In this document: positions 7,204-15,223 of the stretch, piece by piece
How positions within the stretch are numbered: position 1 is the first letter of the stretch
Layout: every line of letters starts with the position of its first letter
From: JAUUZT01 sp964654015
GTDB lineage: Bacteria; Chloroflexota; Dehalococcoidia; GIF9; AB-539-J10
Length of the DNA stretch: 29,185 nt
Direction: 5' to 3'
NCBI GenBank assembly: GCA_964654015.1
Contig: CAZZHQ010000025.1
Location: 1 to 29,185 of the forward strand
Notes under the pieces: model-generated
What the model was told of the DNA's origin: nothing
What the model saw: the letters and a program-made list of their open reading frames with translations, nothing else
Databases searched by the model: none
Program-made: the position numbers and the translations under genes

Positions 7204-8910
7204 TTATAGAATAATATTCAGCAGCCCTCCGGTTATCAACGCTGCGCAAATCATTATTCCGAAGGACTTAAGCATATTAATTAAGCCAAGCTGTCGGAGT
7301 AGAACTACAAAGGTAGCGATACACGGGAAGGACATAGCAAGAACCACACTACCTATAACCATTTGCTTACTTGTCAGCGCTAGTGGTGCCATCAGGCCCA
7401 GGGCTACATCTTTACGTAGAAAACCGACAACCAAAGCAGTTACAGCCTCTTTTGGTAAACCAAGTAGACCAGTAATAATCGGAGCAGTTAAATTTGCTAT
7501 AGTGTCAAACACATGAAGACTAAATAATACATTTACTACAACGATAGCACCTAAAATTATTGGAATAGCCTCTGCTAAAAATCCATAACTCCTCATCCAC
7601 AGTTTTTGTAATACAGTACGCCACGGTGGTAAGCGATATGGCGGAATTTCAATCAAAAGTTCCGGGCTAAAACCTTTCACCATATACTTCATTATTACAC
7701 CTAAAGCAATCCATACTATAAATAGCGTCCCATAAACTAAAGCAACATATTGAAAACCAAAGCTTCCAACCATCCCAATTACCATTGCCTGTAATGCGGC
7801 ACATGGCACGGCAATAGAAATCAATGTAGCTGCTATAAATTGCTCTTTCTTGCTCTCTAGAATGCGGGTGGCCATAACAGCGGGAACGTTACAGCCGAAC
7901 CCCAGAAGGGTAGGTATTATTGCATAGCCATGCAGCCCAAAATGATGCATCATAGAATCCATAAGTACGGCTAATCGCGGTAGGTATCCTGTGTCCTCAA
8001 GCAGCCCCAACACCAGATAAAACGAGATTATATATGGTAAAACCATAGCAAAGGGTACATATAGCCCGCTGGACAGAAGCCCGAATGACTCAAGAAAGCT
8101 AATTTCTCCATCAATCAAACTCCCAATAATTACATCGTGTAGTAAGCCACTTCCTCCAATAATATCGCTGATTCTAAATAAAACAGGCATCCATAGATTT
8201 TGGAATACGGGGTCGAATAAATATTCAATCAAACCCTCACCTATGAAACGAATAACTATAAAGCTAGTGGCTAAAACGGCTAGTGCTATTGCACCTCCTG
8301 AAATCGGTTTAACACTTGCGTCACCCAGACGCTCCAACCATGTATGATGACGGTGTGTAATGACCTGCACCTGATCGATAATGTTGCCGATGCTGGTCCA
8401 TCGCGAGTCACGGCTAGATACAGGAAAGTCAGCGGATACAGCCTTTGGGATACTTTCCGCCAACTCCTTAATTCCCTGCCCCGTCAACGCTATTGTAGGA
8501 ACAATTGGCACACCCAGATATGATTTTAATCTATCTACATCAATACTGATTCCATGGTGCTTGGTATCATCCCACATATTTAAAGCAATTATTACTGGAA
8601 TATTTTTCTCCAATAGTTGCAATGTTAGGTAAAGGTTTCTTTCAAGTTTGGTAGCATCGATTACGTTAATTACCACGTCCCCGGTTTCAAGCATCTGCAA
8701 AGCTATTTGTTCCGCCTGGGAACTTGGCTCCAGAGTATAAGTGCCAGGCACATCAATAATCTCTACTTTCTCCTCTCCTAACCTCATAAATCCCCGCGTA
8801 TAGCTTACGGTTGTACCAGGATAATTAGAGGCTATTACATGAATTCCTGTTAAACGAGAAAATATCACGCTTTTTCCAACATTAGGATTACCCATCAATA
8901 AGATTTTCAT
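7204..8910 (-). CDS. feoB: Ferrous iron transport protein B
   Basis: Membrane GTPase for Fe(II) uptake. The N-terminal G domain is clear: G1 GNPNVGKS (residues 7-14), switch-I threonines near 33-34, G3 DVPG (53-56), G4 NMWD (111-114), and G5-like ALTGQGI (141-147). Multiple membrane segments follow from about residue 205. Both Gate regions are visible: GFGCNVPAVMATR with its cysteine, and SFPCIATFVVLL near the C-terminus. At 568 residues it is shorter than the enterobacterial form (over 750); it lacks the C-terminal cytoplasmic part and has a short linker after the G domain. It starts two bases after feoA stops, in the order repressor-feoA-feoB. Iron as the substrate follows from the family and from feoA; manganese is a minor alternative given the repressor's ligand set. 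Confidence 0.94.
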   Translation of the reverse strand: MKILLMGNPNVGKSVIFSRLTGIHVIASNYPGTTVSYTRGFMRLGEEKVEIIDVPGTYTLEPSSQAEQIALQMLETGDVVINVIDATKLERNLYLTLQLLEKNIPVIIALNMWDDTKHHGISIDVDRLKSYLGVPIVPTIALTGQGIKELAESIPKAVSADFPVSSRDSRWTSIGNIIDQVQVITHRHHTWLERLGDASVKPISGGAIALAVLATSFIVIRFIGEGLIEYLFDPVFQNLWMPVLFRISDIIGGSGLLHDVIIGSLIDGEISFLESFGLLSSGLYVPFAMVLPYIISFYLVLGLLEDTGYLPRLAVLMDSMMHHFGLHGYAIIPTLLGFGCNVPAVMATRILESKKEQFIAATLISIAVPCAALQAMVIGMVGSFGFQYVALVYGTLFIVWIALGVIMKYMVKGFSPELLIEIPPYRLPPWRTVLQKLWMRSYGFLAEAIPIILGAIVVVNVLFSLHVFDTIANLTAPIITGLLGLPKEAVTALVVGFLRKDVALGLMAPLALTSKQMVIGSVVLAMSFPCIATFVVLLRQLGLINMLKSFGIMICAALITGGLLNIIL

Positions 8911-8912
8911 TT

Positions 8913-9161
8913 CTAATCCAGCTTTATTACTATCTTGCTCGCCATTCTGTATCCGATGGCCACTTGCACCTCATCAAATTTTATCGTTACTGGACCCCTC
9001 ATGAACATGGAACTTAACTTAGTAATTCTTTTCCCTTGTCTAATGCCCAAAGCATCCAAACGATTAATCATATTGTGACCACCGGTCATATGAACTACAG
9101 TACCGCTGTCCCCGGTACGCATCATACCTAAAGTAATTTCTGTTTTGTCAGACATATACAT
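8913..9161 (-). CDS. feoA: FeoA family protein
   Basis: Small cytoplasmic SH3-like protein that accompanies FeoB and is thought to modulate it. It has 82 residues with the FeoA pattern: G-x-x-G-x-V near residues 17-22 (GDSGTVVHM), then RLDALGIRQGKRITKL and a closing VQVAIGYRMASKIVI strand. Two in-frame ATGs (9161 and 9155) both sit behind AAGGAAGGA; the second gives the better spacing. It stops two bases before feoB and lies 45 bases after the repressor gene, so all three should be transcribed together from the palindrome-bearing promoter. Confidence 0.92.
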   Translation of the reverse strand: MYMSDKTEITLGMMRTGDSGTVVHMTGGHNMINRLDALGIRQGKRITKLSSMFMRGPVTIKFDEVQVAIGYRMASKIVIKLD

Positions 9162-9206
9162 ATTCCTTCCTTAAATTAGCCCAATTACCCCTAAATAGAA
9201 TACTAG

Positions 9207-9698
9207 TTAATAATTACTGCCTTCGATCCTGCCAGGGGTTGTTGACGGATCTTTTTTTATTATGTCGTGTTCTGAATTTTCATTTATCCATTGTAAAAGA
9301 CCTGAATTTTTTGGCGACTTGGACATCACATATTCCACAAACATAGTCAGCTTTTGAATAGTAACAGGACTAATGTAGTGCTCCATTTCGCAAGCGTCCT
9401 TCCAAGCCATTTTTTGATTAACACCTAATATCGCAACCAGAAACTGTTCCAATATCTTATGTCTATAGAGTACGTCATGAGCAATTTTCTCCCCTTCAGG
9501 AGTTAGTTCAACGTAACCGTATTTTTCGTGTTTAACCAGTCCCTGTTTGGAAAGCTTGGTGAGTGCGGCGGAGACGCTTGATTTTTTAACTCCAAGTGCC
9601 GTACTTAGCTGAGTTACTCGTACTATATTCTTTTCCTTGCCCAGCATGGCTACCATCTCAAGATAATCTTCCATGCTGCCACTCTGCTGTTTAGTCAT
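9207..9698 (-). CDS. DtxR/MntR-family metal-dependent repressor
   Basis: Metal-activated transcriptional repressor: winged helix-turn-helix at about residues 25-60 (VRVTQLSTALGVKKSSVSAA), then the dimerization/metal-binding domain. At 163 residues it lacks the C-terminal SH3-like domain of DtxR/IdeR and has MntR-like size. Putative primary-site ligands by alignment from memory: D11 and E14 (SMEDYLE, as in MntR), H80 (YRH), C103 (DAC, as in DtxR; MntR has Glu), E106 and H107. The set is therefore mixed between manganese and iron types. An open frame runs 17 codons upstream to 9749, but that start lies inside the operator palindrome and upstream of the likely transcription start; the ATG at 9698 has AGGA six bases before it. 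It leads the feoA-feoB operon and probably represses it. Confidence 0.92.
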   Translation of the reverse strand: MTKQQSGSMEDYLEMVAMLGKEKNIVRVTQLSTALGVKKSSVSAALTKLSKQGLVKHEKYGYVELTPEGEKIAHDVLYRHKILEQFLVAILGVNQKMAWKDACEMEHYISPVTIQKLTMFVEYVMSKSPKNSGLLQWINENSEHDIIKKDPSTTPGRIEGSNY

Positions 9699-9722
9699 CT
9701 GAATCCTATAGTAAAACGACAA

Positions 9723-9756
9723 GTATATAATGTTAGATGCGTCTAACATTATATAC
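9723..9756. promoter_or_regulatory. Perfect 34-bp palindrome, likely DtxR/MntR-type operator
   Basis: Arms GTATATAATGTTAGA (9723-9737) and TCTAACATTATATAC (9742-9756) are exact reverse complements around TGCG. The core TTAGA-N4-TCTAA has the general shape of DtxR-family operators. It lies 25 bases upstream of the repressor start codon, and its right half contains the -10 hexamer of the repressor promoter, so a bound dimer would block RNA polymerase. This is the expected arrangement for autoregulation. No second copy was seen elsewhere in the window. Confidence 0.75.
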
Positions 9757-9777
9757 CTTAACCTGCCATTCTGTAAA
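9748..9777 (-). promoter_or_regulatory. Promoter of the repressor-feoA-feoB operon
   Basis: On the minus strand TTTACA (9777-9772) is followed after 18 bases by a perfect TATAAT (9753-9748). The -35 matches consensus at 5 of 6. The -10 lies inside the operator palindrome. The predicted transcription start near 9741 is at the centre of the palindrome, leaving a leader of about 43 bases before the ATG at 9698. Confidence 0.65.
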
Positions 9778-10114
9778 TATCTTCCATAAGTCAGGTCATA
9801 AACAATAAGCCTGATAGTTATCTCTAAAATATATATACCTTGTTTTTAATGGGCGCTAATACATTTTGTACATTGAGTTATTCATATATAATCTATGTAC
9901 TACACGTAATATTAAAATATTTTATAAATAATAATCTGCAACATCAATTACAATGGCGGATTTGAATATAATTCTTGGTAGACCGTATATTTCCTAAAGA
10001 GAAATGACATATCTAGGTTTGATTAGTTTTAATAGCATCATGTTTCTGTAGAGTGCTAAAATATAGAATCCAATAAAAATTGTACAAAGAGATAATATTT
10101 GAAAGTCATAATCT
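9778..10114. other. Non-coding spacer between the feo operon and the threonine genes
   Basis: About 340 very AT-rich bases between divergent operons. No open frame with a family resemblance, no tRNA and no strong hairpin were seen. Isolated TATAAT at 9893-9898 is a perfect -10 on the plus strand but has no good -35 at normal spacing (TTGTAC lies 15 bases upstream). The promoter for the tdh operon must be in this stretch but cannot be placed with confidence. Confidence 0.5.
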
Positions 10115-10128
10115 GAGGAGAGATAATA

Positions 10129-11088
10129 ATGAATAAAATAATGGTGACTGGCGCTTGTGGGCAAATTGGCTCAGAACTTGCTTTGGTTTTACGTGATAGA
10201 TACGGCAGCAACAATGTAGTGGCTGCGGGACACATAACAAAACCGTCTGAGAGTCTTTATAATTCAGGGCCATTCGTTTTTCTAGATTGCACTAAAATTA
10301 AAACAATGGCTGATGTTGTAAGCAAATATAAGATTGATGCAATTTATCATCTGGCGGCTCTGCTCTCCGCGGTAGCGGAGTCAAAACCACAACAGGCCTG
10401 GGATGTAAATATTAATGGATTGTATAATGTTCTGGAAGTATCACGCGAATATAAATGTGCAGTATTTGTTCCAAGCTCTATAGCAGCATTTGGGACCAAC
10501 ACTCCACACGATAATACTCCACAAGATACTATACAACGACCAAACACAATGTATGGAGTTACCAAAGTAGCTGGTGAATTATTATGCGATTACTACTATA
10601 AGAGATTTAAGGTAGATACCCGTGGTGTTCGTTTCCCTGGAGTTATTTCGAATGTTACATTACCAGGAGGAGGCACTACCGATTACGCAGTAGAAATTTA
10701 TTATGAGGCTATTAAGCACAGGAAGTACTCTTGTTTCTTAAAATCAGGTACTTTCCTGGACATGATGTATATGCCTGATACAATCAAGGCAGCAATAGAT
10801 ATTATGGAAGCAAAACCAGAAGTATTAGAACACAGGAACGCTTTTAATGTATCATCGATGAGTTTCGCCCCCGAAGATATAGCTAATGAAATTAGGAAAC
10901 ATATACCCGATTTTGTTATGGATTATAATATTGATCCAGTTCGACAGGCAATAGCGGATTCCTGGCCTAATAAAATGAATGACAGTGTCGCTAGAGCTGA
11001 ATGGGGGTGGAAACCTGAATATGACCTGCCATCAATGACAAAGGACATGTTAGAGAAGCTATGTCACAAGCTTCGAATGAAAATATAA
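10129..11088 (+). CDS. tdh: L-threonine 3-dehydrogenase, SDR (epimerase-like) type
   Basis: NAD-dependent oxidation of threonine to 2-amino-3-ketobutyrate. The 319-residue protein belongs to the extended short-chain dehydrogenase (NAD-epimerase) fold, not to the zinc alcohol dehydrogenase fold of the E. coli enzyme: Rossmann motif G8-A-C-G11-Q-I-G14 and catalytic Y142-G-V-T-K146 with PSSIAAFG upstream. The C-terminal stretch DPVRQAIADSWPNKMNDS and ARAEWGWKPEYDL is characteristic of SDR-type threonine dehydrogenases. The next-but-one gene encodes the partner enzyme Kbl, which supports the assignment. GAGGAGA at 10115-10121, seven bases before the ATG, fixes the start. It heads the long plus-strand gene run. 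Confidence 0.92.
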   Translation: MNKIMVTGACGQIGSELALVLRDRYGSNNVVAAGHITKPSESLYNSGPFVFLDCTKIKTMADVVSKYKIDAIYHLAALLSAVAESKPQQAWDVNINGLYNVLEVSREYKCAVFVPSSIAAFGTNTPHDNTPQDTIQRPNTMYGVTKVAGELLCDYYYKRFKVDTRGVRFPGVISNVTLPGGGTTDYAVEIYYEAIKHRKYSCFLKSGTFLDMMYMPDTIKAAIDIMEAKPEVLEHRNAFNVSSMSFAPEDIANEIRKHIPDFVMDYNIDPVRQAIADSWPNKMNDSVARAEWGWKPEYDLPSMTKDMLEKLCHKLRMKI

Positions 11089-11099
11089 CTTAAGAGTAT

Positions 11100-11127
11100 C
11101 CTGCAATAATAATCTATTGCAGGTTTC
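11100..11127 (+). terminator. Intercistronic hairpin between tdh and the SDR gene
   Basis: CCTGCAATA (11100-11108) and TATTGCAGG (11115-11123) form a perfect 9-bp stem with a 6-base loop, followed only by TTTC. The U-tract is too short for a strong terminator; it fits partial termination or an RNA-stabilizing element that sets tdh output above the downstream genes. Confidence 0.4.
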
Positions 11128-11141
11128 AAAGAAGGAAAACA

Positions 11142-11936
11142 ATGGGTGATAGATTAAAGGGGAAAATAGCTATAGTTACTGGTGGTGGTTCAATAGGACC
11201 AGGTATTGGAAATGGCAAAGCCGCAGCTATTCTCTATGCAAGGGAAGGCGCAGGCGTAATGGTGGTCGATTCTAATCTTAAAGCAGCTGAAGAAACGAAA
11301 GGTATCATTATTAAAGATAACGGAGTTTGCACTACTTTTACAGCGGATGTGAGTCAGTCAATCGATTGCAAGAACATGATTGAGAAATGTATCGAATATT
11401 TCGGTAAAATTGACATCCTGCACAACAATGTCGGTATTGAAATTCCCGGAGGTATAGACCAGGCAAGTGAGGATGATTGGAATAAGACAATAGACGTCAA
11501 CCTTAAAAGTATGTTTTTGACCTGCAAATATACACTGCCATATATGGTAAAACAATCAAGCGGTAGTATAGTAAATATTTCTTCCATTAATGCTATTAGA
11601 ACATTACCGGCTCTCTCCATAGCATATGGTAGTTCTAAAGCGGGCATTATAGCTCTTACAAGAGAAATAGCACTGCAATATGCGGATAAAGGTATTAGAG
11701 CAAATGCTATACTACCAGGTCTTATCAATACGCCGTTCGTTAAATCCTCACTTACTGACGCGTACGGAGGGAAAGTACAGGAAATGATAAGCAAACGTGA
11801 TGCCATGTGCCCCATGGGCAAACAAGGAGAACCATGGGATGTTGCTTATGCATCTTTGTTTTTAGCATCTGATGAGGCAAAATATATAACAGGTATAACT
11901 TTAGTGGTCGACGGTGGATTGACCCTCAAGAGTTAA
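11142..11936 (+). CDS. Short-chain dehydrogenase/reductase of unknown substrate
   Basis: Classical SDR oxidoreductase, 264 residues. It has a cofactor motif T13-GGGSIGPGIGNG that is longer than the usual TGxxxGxG, DVSQ after the second strand, NNVG at the NAG position, the catalytic serine in NISS, and the Y162-G-S-S-K166 pair. The C-terminal half (ANAILPGLINTPF, SLFLASDEAKYITG and VVDGG) is standard. The D41 in VMVVDSN at the end of strand 2 suggests NAD rather than NADP. It sits between tdh and kbl with AAGGAA in front of the ATG, so a role near threonine or aminoketone metabolism is possible, for example reduction of an aminoketone side product, but sequence alone does not give the substrate. 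Confidence 0.88.
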   Translation: MGDRLKGKIAIVTGGGSIGPGIGNGKAAAILYAREGAGVMVVDSNLKAAEETKGIIIKDNGVCTTFTADVSQSIDCKNMIEKCIEYFGKIDILHNNVGIEIPGGIDQASEDDWNKTIDVNLKSMFLTCKYTLPYMVKQSSGSIVNISSINAIRTLPALSIAYGSSKAGIIALTREIALQYADKGIRANAILPGLINTPFVKSSLTDAYGGKVQEMISKRDAMCPMGKQGEPWDVAYASLFLASDEAKYITGITLVVDGGLTLKS

Positions 11937-12000
11937 TAACGAAGCTTGTTTATATTAATTTACATATAGTAATTTAATTCAAGGAGGTAACGGATTAATA

Positions 12001-13233
12001 ATGTCATTATCTAAAATAGAAGGCTTAATATCCAATGAGTTAGACGCCTTAAAGGCAAGCGGTGCCTTCAAGGGAAACGAGATGGTTATCACTGGTGTCC
12101 TACAGTCACACGATAGTAAGGGTCCGAGATATCTTATTGAAGGCTACGGAGACATGGAATTTATAAGAATGAATTCCAACGGTTATCTTGGCATGGGGCT
12201 AAGACCGGATGTAATAACAGCAGAGGAACTGGCAGTTAGAGAATTTGGTGTTGGCCCTGGTGCTGTCCGTTTCATCAGTGGAACTTATAAACCTCATATA
12301 GAACTTGAGCAAAAACTGGCAAAATTTCACCAAAAAGAAGCCTGTCTGATATTCAGTTCTGCCTATACTGCTGTAATGAGCATATTAGTAACTCTAATCT
12401 CCAAAGATACTACAGTAATTAGTGATTCTCTCAACCACAACTGTATTATCAATGGAGTTAAATTATCACAACCAAAGGATAAAAAAATATACAAACACAA
12501 TAATATGATTGAATTAGAGTCTACTGTTAAAGAATGCATTGGTAATTGCAAACGGATACTACTTGTTACCGATGGTATTTTCAGTATGAGAGGAGATCAT
12601 GCACCTCTTTCTGCAATAGCCGACATCGCAGAAAAATACGAACATGAATTTGAGGAAGGCATAATTACAATTGTAGATGATTCTCATGGCGTCGGAGCCA
12701 TTGGAGAAACAGGTAGAGGCACCTTGGAACTAACTAAGGAGAACAGAATTGACATATTAATAGCCACTTTAGGGAAGGCTCTTGGAGTAAATGGCGGATA
12801 CCTGGCGGCTACTGCTAAGGTAATAGCATACTTGAGGGAGAAGGCCCCTTTCTATATATACTCTAATCCGATTACTGCCGCGGAGGCAAGGGCCGCGGCA
12901 AAAGCTTTAGAAGTCCTTGATAGTAGTGAAGGTAAGGAACTGTTGAAATACTTACGCGAGACAATAGCTTACTTTCGAAAATCACTTATTGACATTGGCT
13001 ACGAAACCATTGAGGGAGAACATCCAGTTGTACCTCTTATGGTCAGAGATACCAAGAAGACTGTTGAACTCGTCGAATATTTAAAAACTAATGGTATACT
13101 GTCCACTGGATTAAGTTACCCCATTGTTCCCAGAGGTGACGAGGAAATAAGATTCCAAATTTGTGCGGCGCATACCCGATACGATATAGATTGTGTGCTT
13201 AAAGTTTTAAATACATACAAAGTTACACATTAA
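12001..13233 (+). CDS. kbl: 2-amino-3-ketobutyrate CoA ligase (glycine C-acetyltransferase)
   Basis: PLP enzyme of the alpha-oxoamine synthase family. It cleaves 2-amino-3-ketobutyrate with CoA to glycine and acetyl-CoA. The 410-residue product has the expected blocks: NSNGYLGMGLRPDV, GVGPGAVRFISGTYKPH, the VDDSHGVGAIGETGRGT segment that holds the PLP aspartate, and the Schiff-base lysine K259 in ATLGKALG. Related enzymes (BioF, HemA) share these motifs; SDR-type tdh two genes upstream favours Kbl. The start is ATG with a perfect AAGGAGGT at 11981-11988, but the spacing is long (12 bases) and no alternative in-frame start lies closer. argJ follows after 17 bases. Confidence 0.9.
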   Translation: MSLSKIEGLISNELDALKASGAFKGNEMVITGVLQSHDSKGPRYLIEGYGDMEFIRMNSNGYLGMGLRPDVITAEELAVREFGVGPGAVRFISGTYKPHIELEQKLAKFHQKEACLIFSSAYTAVMSILVTLISKDTTVISDSLNHNCIINGVKLSQPKDKKIYKHNNMIELESTVKECIGNCKRILLVTDGIFSMRGDHAPLSAIADIAEKYEHEFEEGIITIVDDSHGVGAIGETGRGTLELTKENRIDILIATLGKALGVNGGYLAATAKVIAYLREKAPFYIYSNPITAAEARAAAKALEVLDSSEGKELLKYLRETIAYFRKSLIDIGYETIEGEHPVVPLMVRDTKKTVELVEYLKTNGILSTGLSYPIVPRGDEEIRFQICAAHTRYDIDCVLKVLNTYKVTH

Positions 13234-13250
13234 TTATAATAAGGATTAAT

Positions 13251-14450
13251 ATGTTCAATTTTCTTCAAGCAGGTAGTATAACCTCTGTTCCAGGTTTTTT
13301 TGCTGGAGCTGTATACGCAGGTATCAAGAAAGAAGAGAATCTGGATTTAGCAATTCTTTGTTGTGAAACCTTGTGCAATGTAGCGTCCGTATTCACTACT
13401 AACCAGATTAAAGCCGCACCCGTTATTCTTTCTAAAAAACATTTGTCAAGTAAAACAGCACAGGCCATTGTGGTTAACTCGGGCTGTGCCAATGCTTGTC
13501 TTGCTGAACAAGGCTTAGCTGACGCGACGGAGATGGCAAAACTAACCGCAGCAAAGTTATCTATTAGTGTTGAGGATGTACTGGTTGCCAGCACTGGCTT
13601 AATTGGAGCCCCGTTACCCATGAACAAAATTAAATCGGGGATTAGTAAAATCAATGTTAATGAAAATGGCGGTCACCAATTAGCTAGGGCGATGATGACA
13701 ACAGATATGAAGCCTAAAGAGGTCGCGGTTGAGATTAATGCAGGAGACTTCAAATATACAATAGGCGGAGTAACTAAAGGTTCAGGAATGATACATCCTC
13801 ATATGGCTACTATGCTCTGCTTCATAGGCACTGATGCCGTTGTCGATATAGATTTTCTGCAGATAGCACTTAATAAGGCTATTGAAAGTTCCTTTAATCT
13901 GATTGATGTTGATGGCGATACCAGTACTAATGATTGTGTCTTCCTATTAGCTAACGGCTTAGCTAAAAATAAATGCATAGATTCTGCAACTGGCAAAGAG
14001 TTCCAAGACGCTCTAACCGAGGTTTGTATTAAGCTGGCAAAATTGATGGTTAGAGATGCTGAAGGAGCCACAAAATTTATTGAGGTAACAGTAGAAGGAG
14101 CAAGCAGACTATCCGATGCGCAACAGGCCGCACGAGCAATATGTAGCTCATCACTGGTAAAAACTGCGGCATATGGCAATGATCCCAATTGGGGCCGTAT
14201 ATTAGTTGCTCTGGGAATGACTAAAATAGAGCTAGTTGAAGCCAAATTGGATATTTATATTAATGATATATGTGTGTTTAAACAAGGGCATCCCGTGACT
14301 TTTAATAATGAAAAACTCAGAACATTGATGTCAAATAGCGAGGATTTACGAATAAAGGTAGGTCTGAATTCAGGAATAGCAACAGCTACTGCATGGGGAT
14401 CTGACCTGTCAGAGGAATATGTCAGGATAAACAGCGCTTATTCAACATAA
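13251..14450 (+). CDS. argJ: Bifunctional ornithine acetyltransferase / N-acetylglutamate synthase
   Basis: ArgJ recycles the acetyl group from N-acetylornithine to glutamate and, in bifunctional forms, also uses acetyl-CoA. The 399-residue precursor cleaves itself: the site is A186-T187 in KGSGMIHPHMATML, T187 becoming the nucleophile of the beta chain. Other family blocks include VFTTNQIKAAPV, VNSGCANAC, STGLIGAPLPM and NDPNWGRI near the C-terminus. Its presence indicates the cyclic arginine pathway. The stop codon overlaps the argB start by one base (TAATG). It follows kbl by only 17 bases, so it shares the threonine-gene transcript. Whether it has the acetyl-CoA activity cannot be read by eye. 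Confidence 0.96.
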   Translation: MFNFLQAGSITSVPGFFAGAVYAGIKKEENLDLAILCCETLCNVASVFTTNQIKAAPVILSKKHLSSKTAQAIVVNSGCANACLAEQGLADATEMAKLTAAKLSISVEDVLVASTGLIGAPLPMNKIKSGISKINVNENGGHQLARAMMTTDMKPKEVAVEINAGDFKYTIGGVTKGSGMIHPHMATMLCFIGTDAVVDIDFLQIALNKAIESSFNLIDVDGDTSTNDCVFLLANGLAKNKCIDSATGKEFQDALTEVCIKLAKLMVRDAEGATKFIEVTVEGASRLSDAQQAARAICSSSLVKTAAYGNDPNWGRILVALGMTKIELVEAKLDIYINDICVFKQGHPVTFNNEKLRTLMSNSEDLRIKVGLNSGIATATAWGSDLSEEYVRINSAYST

Positions 14451-15223
14451 TGAAAAAAAACATTATTGTAGTTAAAATTGGTGGTAGCACACTAGGCAGT
14501 CATGACACCACTATTAAAGACTTGGTGACCATGCAAAAACAAAATATATCGGTAGTTGTTGTGCATGGCGGAGCTAAAACCGCCTCTGAGTGGCTTGCCA
14601 AGCTAAATGTACAAACTAGTTTCATAAACGGTTTAAGGGTCACTGATAAAGACAGTTTAGCAGTAGTTACCGCAGTGTATGCAGGATTAGTTAACAAAGA
14701 ACTTGTTGCTGCCATCCAGGACGCGGGAGGAAATGCTGTAGGCTTGAGTGGAAGCGACGGGAACTTACTGTATGCCATAATTAAAAACCCGCAGTTAGGT
14801 TATGTGGGCGATATTACAAAAGTAAATACCAAAATTTTAAAATTATTACTTGATGCTGGCTATATACCTGTAGTGGCACCTATCAGCTTTGGTTCAATCA
14901 ACGGCACAGCAACCTTGCTAAATGTGAATGGGGACACCGTTGCTGGCGAGATTGCTGCGGAATTAAGTGCTGAAAGTCTAATATTCCTTACCGATGTTGA
15001 TGGAATACACGACGAGTCAGGAGAGTTGGTATGTAAACTAAGTTTAAACGAAGCACGTAATTTAATCAGTTCAGGTACAGCTACGGGTGGTATGATTCCA
15101 AAAATCGAAGCCTGTTTAAAGGCTTCGATTTCAGTTCCTGAATTTCATATTATAAACGGCAAAAAATCTCACGCACTACTCAATAGATTAGATAATCAAG
15201 CAGGAGGTACAAAAATTGAATAA
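14450..15223 (+). CDS. argB: Acetylglutamate kinase
   Basis: Phosphorylates N-acetylglutamate with ATP, the second step of arginine synthesis. The 257-residue amino-acid-kinase fold shows VVKIGGSTLG at the N-terminus (residues 7-16), VVHGGAKT, the substrate loop NGLRVTD, LTDVDGI, and the C-terminal TGGMIPKIEACLKA. The protein starts almost directly at the first beta strand, so it lacks the extra N-terminal helix found in arginine-inhibited hexameric kinases; by length it resembles the insensitive enterobacterial enzyme. The ATG overlaps the argJ stop, and argD starts inside its last codons, so translation is coupled along argJ-argB-argD. Confidence 0.96.
   Translation: MKKNIIVVKIGGSTLGSHDTTIKDLVTMQKQNISVVVVHGGAKTASEWLAKLNVQTSFINGLRVTDKDSLAVVTAVYAGLVNKELVAAIQDAGGNAVGLSGSDGNLLYAIIKNPQLGYVGDITKVNTKILKLLLDAGYIPVVAPISFGSINGTATLLNVNGDTVAGEIAAELSAESLIFLTDVDGIHDESGELVCKLSLNEARNLISSGTATGGMIPKIEACLKASISVPEFHIINGKKSHALLNRLDNQAGGTKIE

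Noticed and set aside
9699..9749. 17-codon upstream extension of the DtxR/MntR-type gene
   Set aside because: Its ATG lies inside the operator palindrome next to the -10 hexamer, upstream of the likely transcription start.
11354..11821. 155-codon antisense open frame in the SDR gene
   Set aside because: Shadow of a well-supported SDR gene on the other strand; composition and motifs support only the plus strand.
11142..11936. The SDR gene as a replacement for the missing argC
   Set aside because: N-acetylglutamyl-phosphate reduction needs a cysteine-based semialdehyde dehydrogenase fold; this protein has only SDR catalytic residues.
13799..14245. 148-codon antisense open frame in argJ
   Set aside because: Shadow of argJ; no motif and no ribosome binding site.
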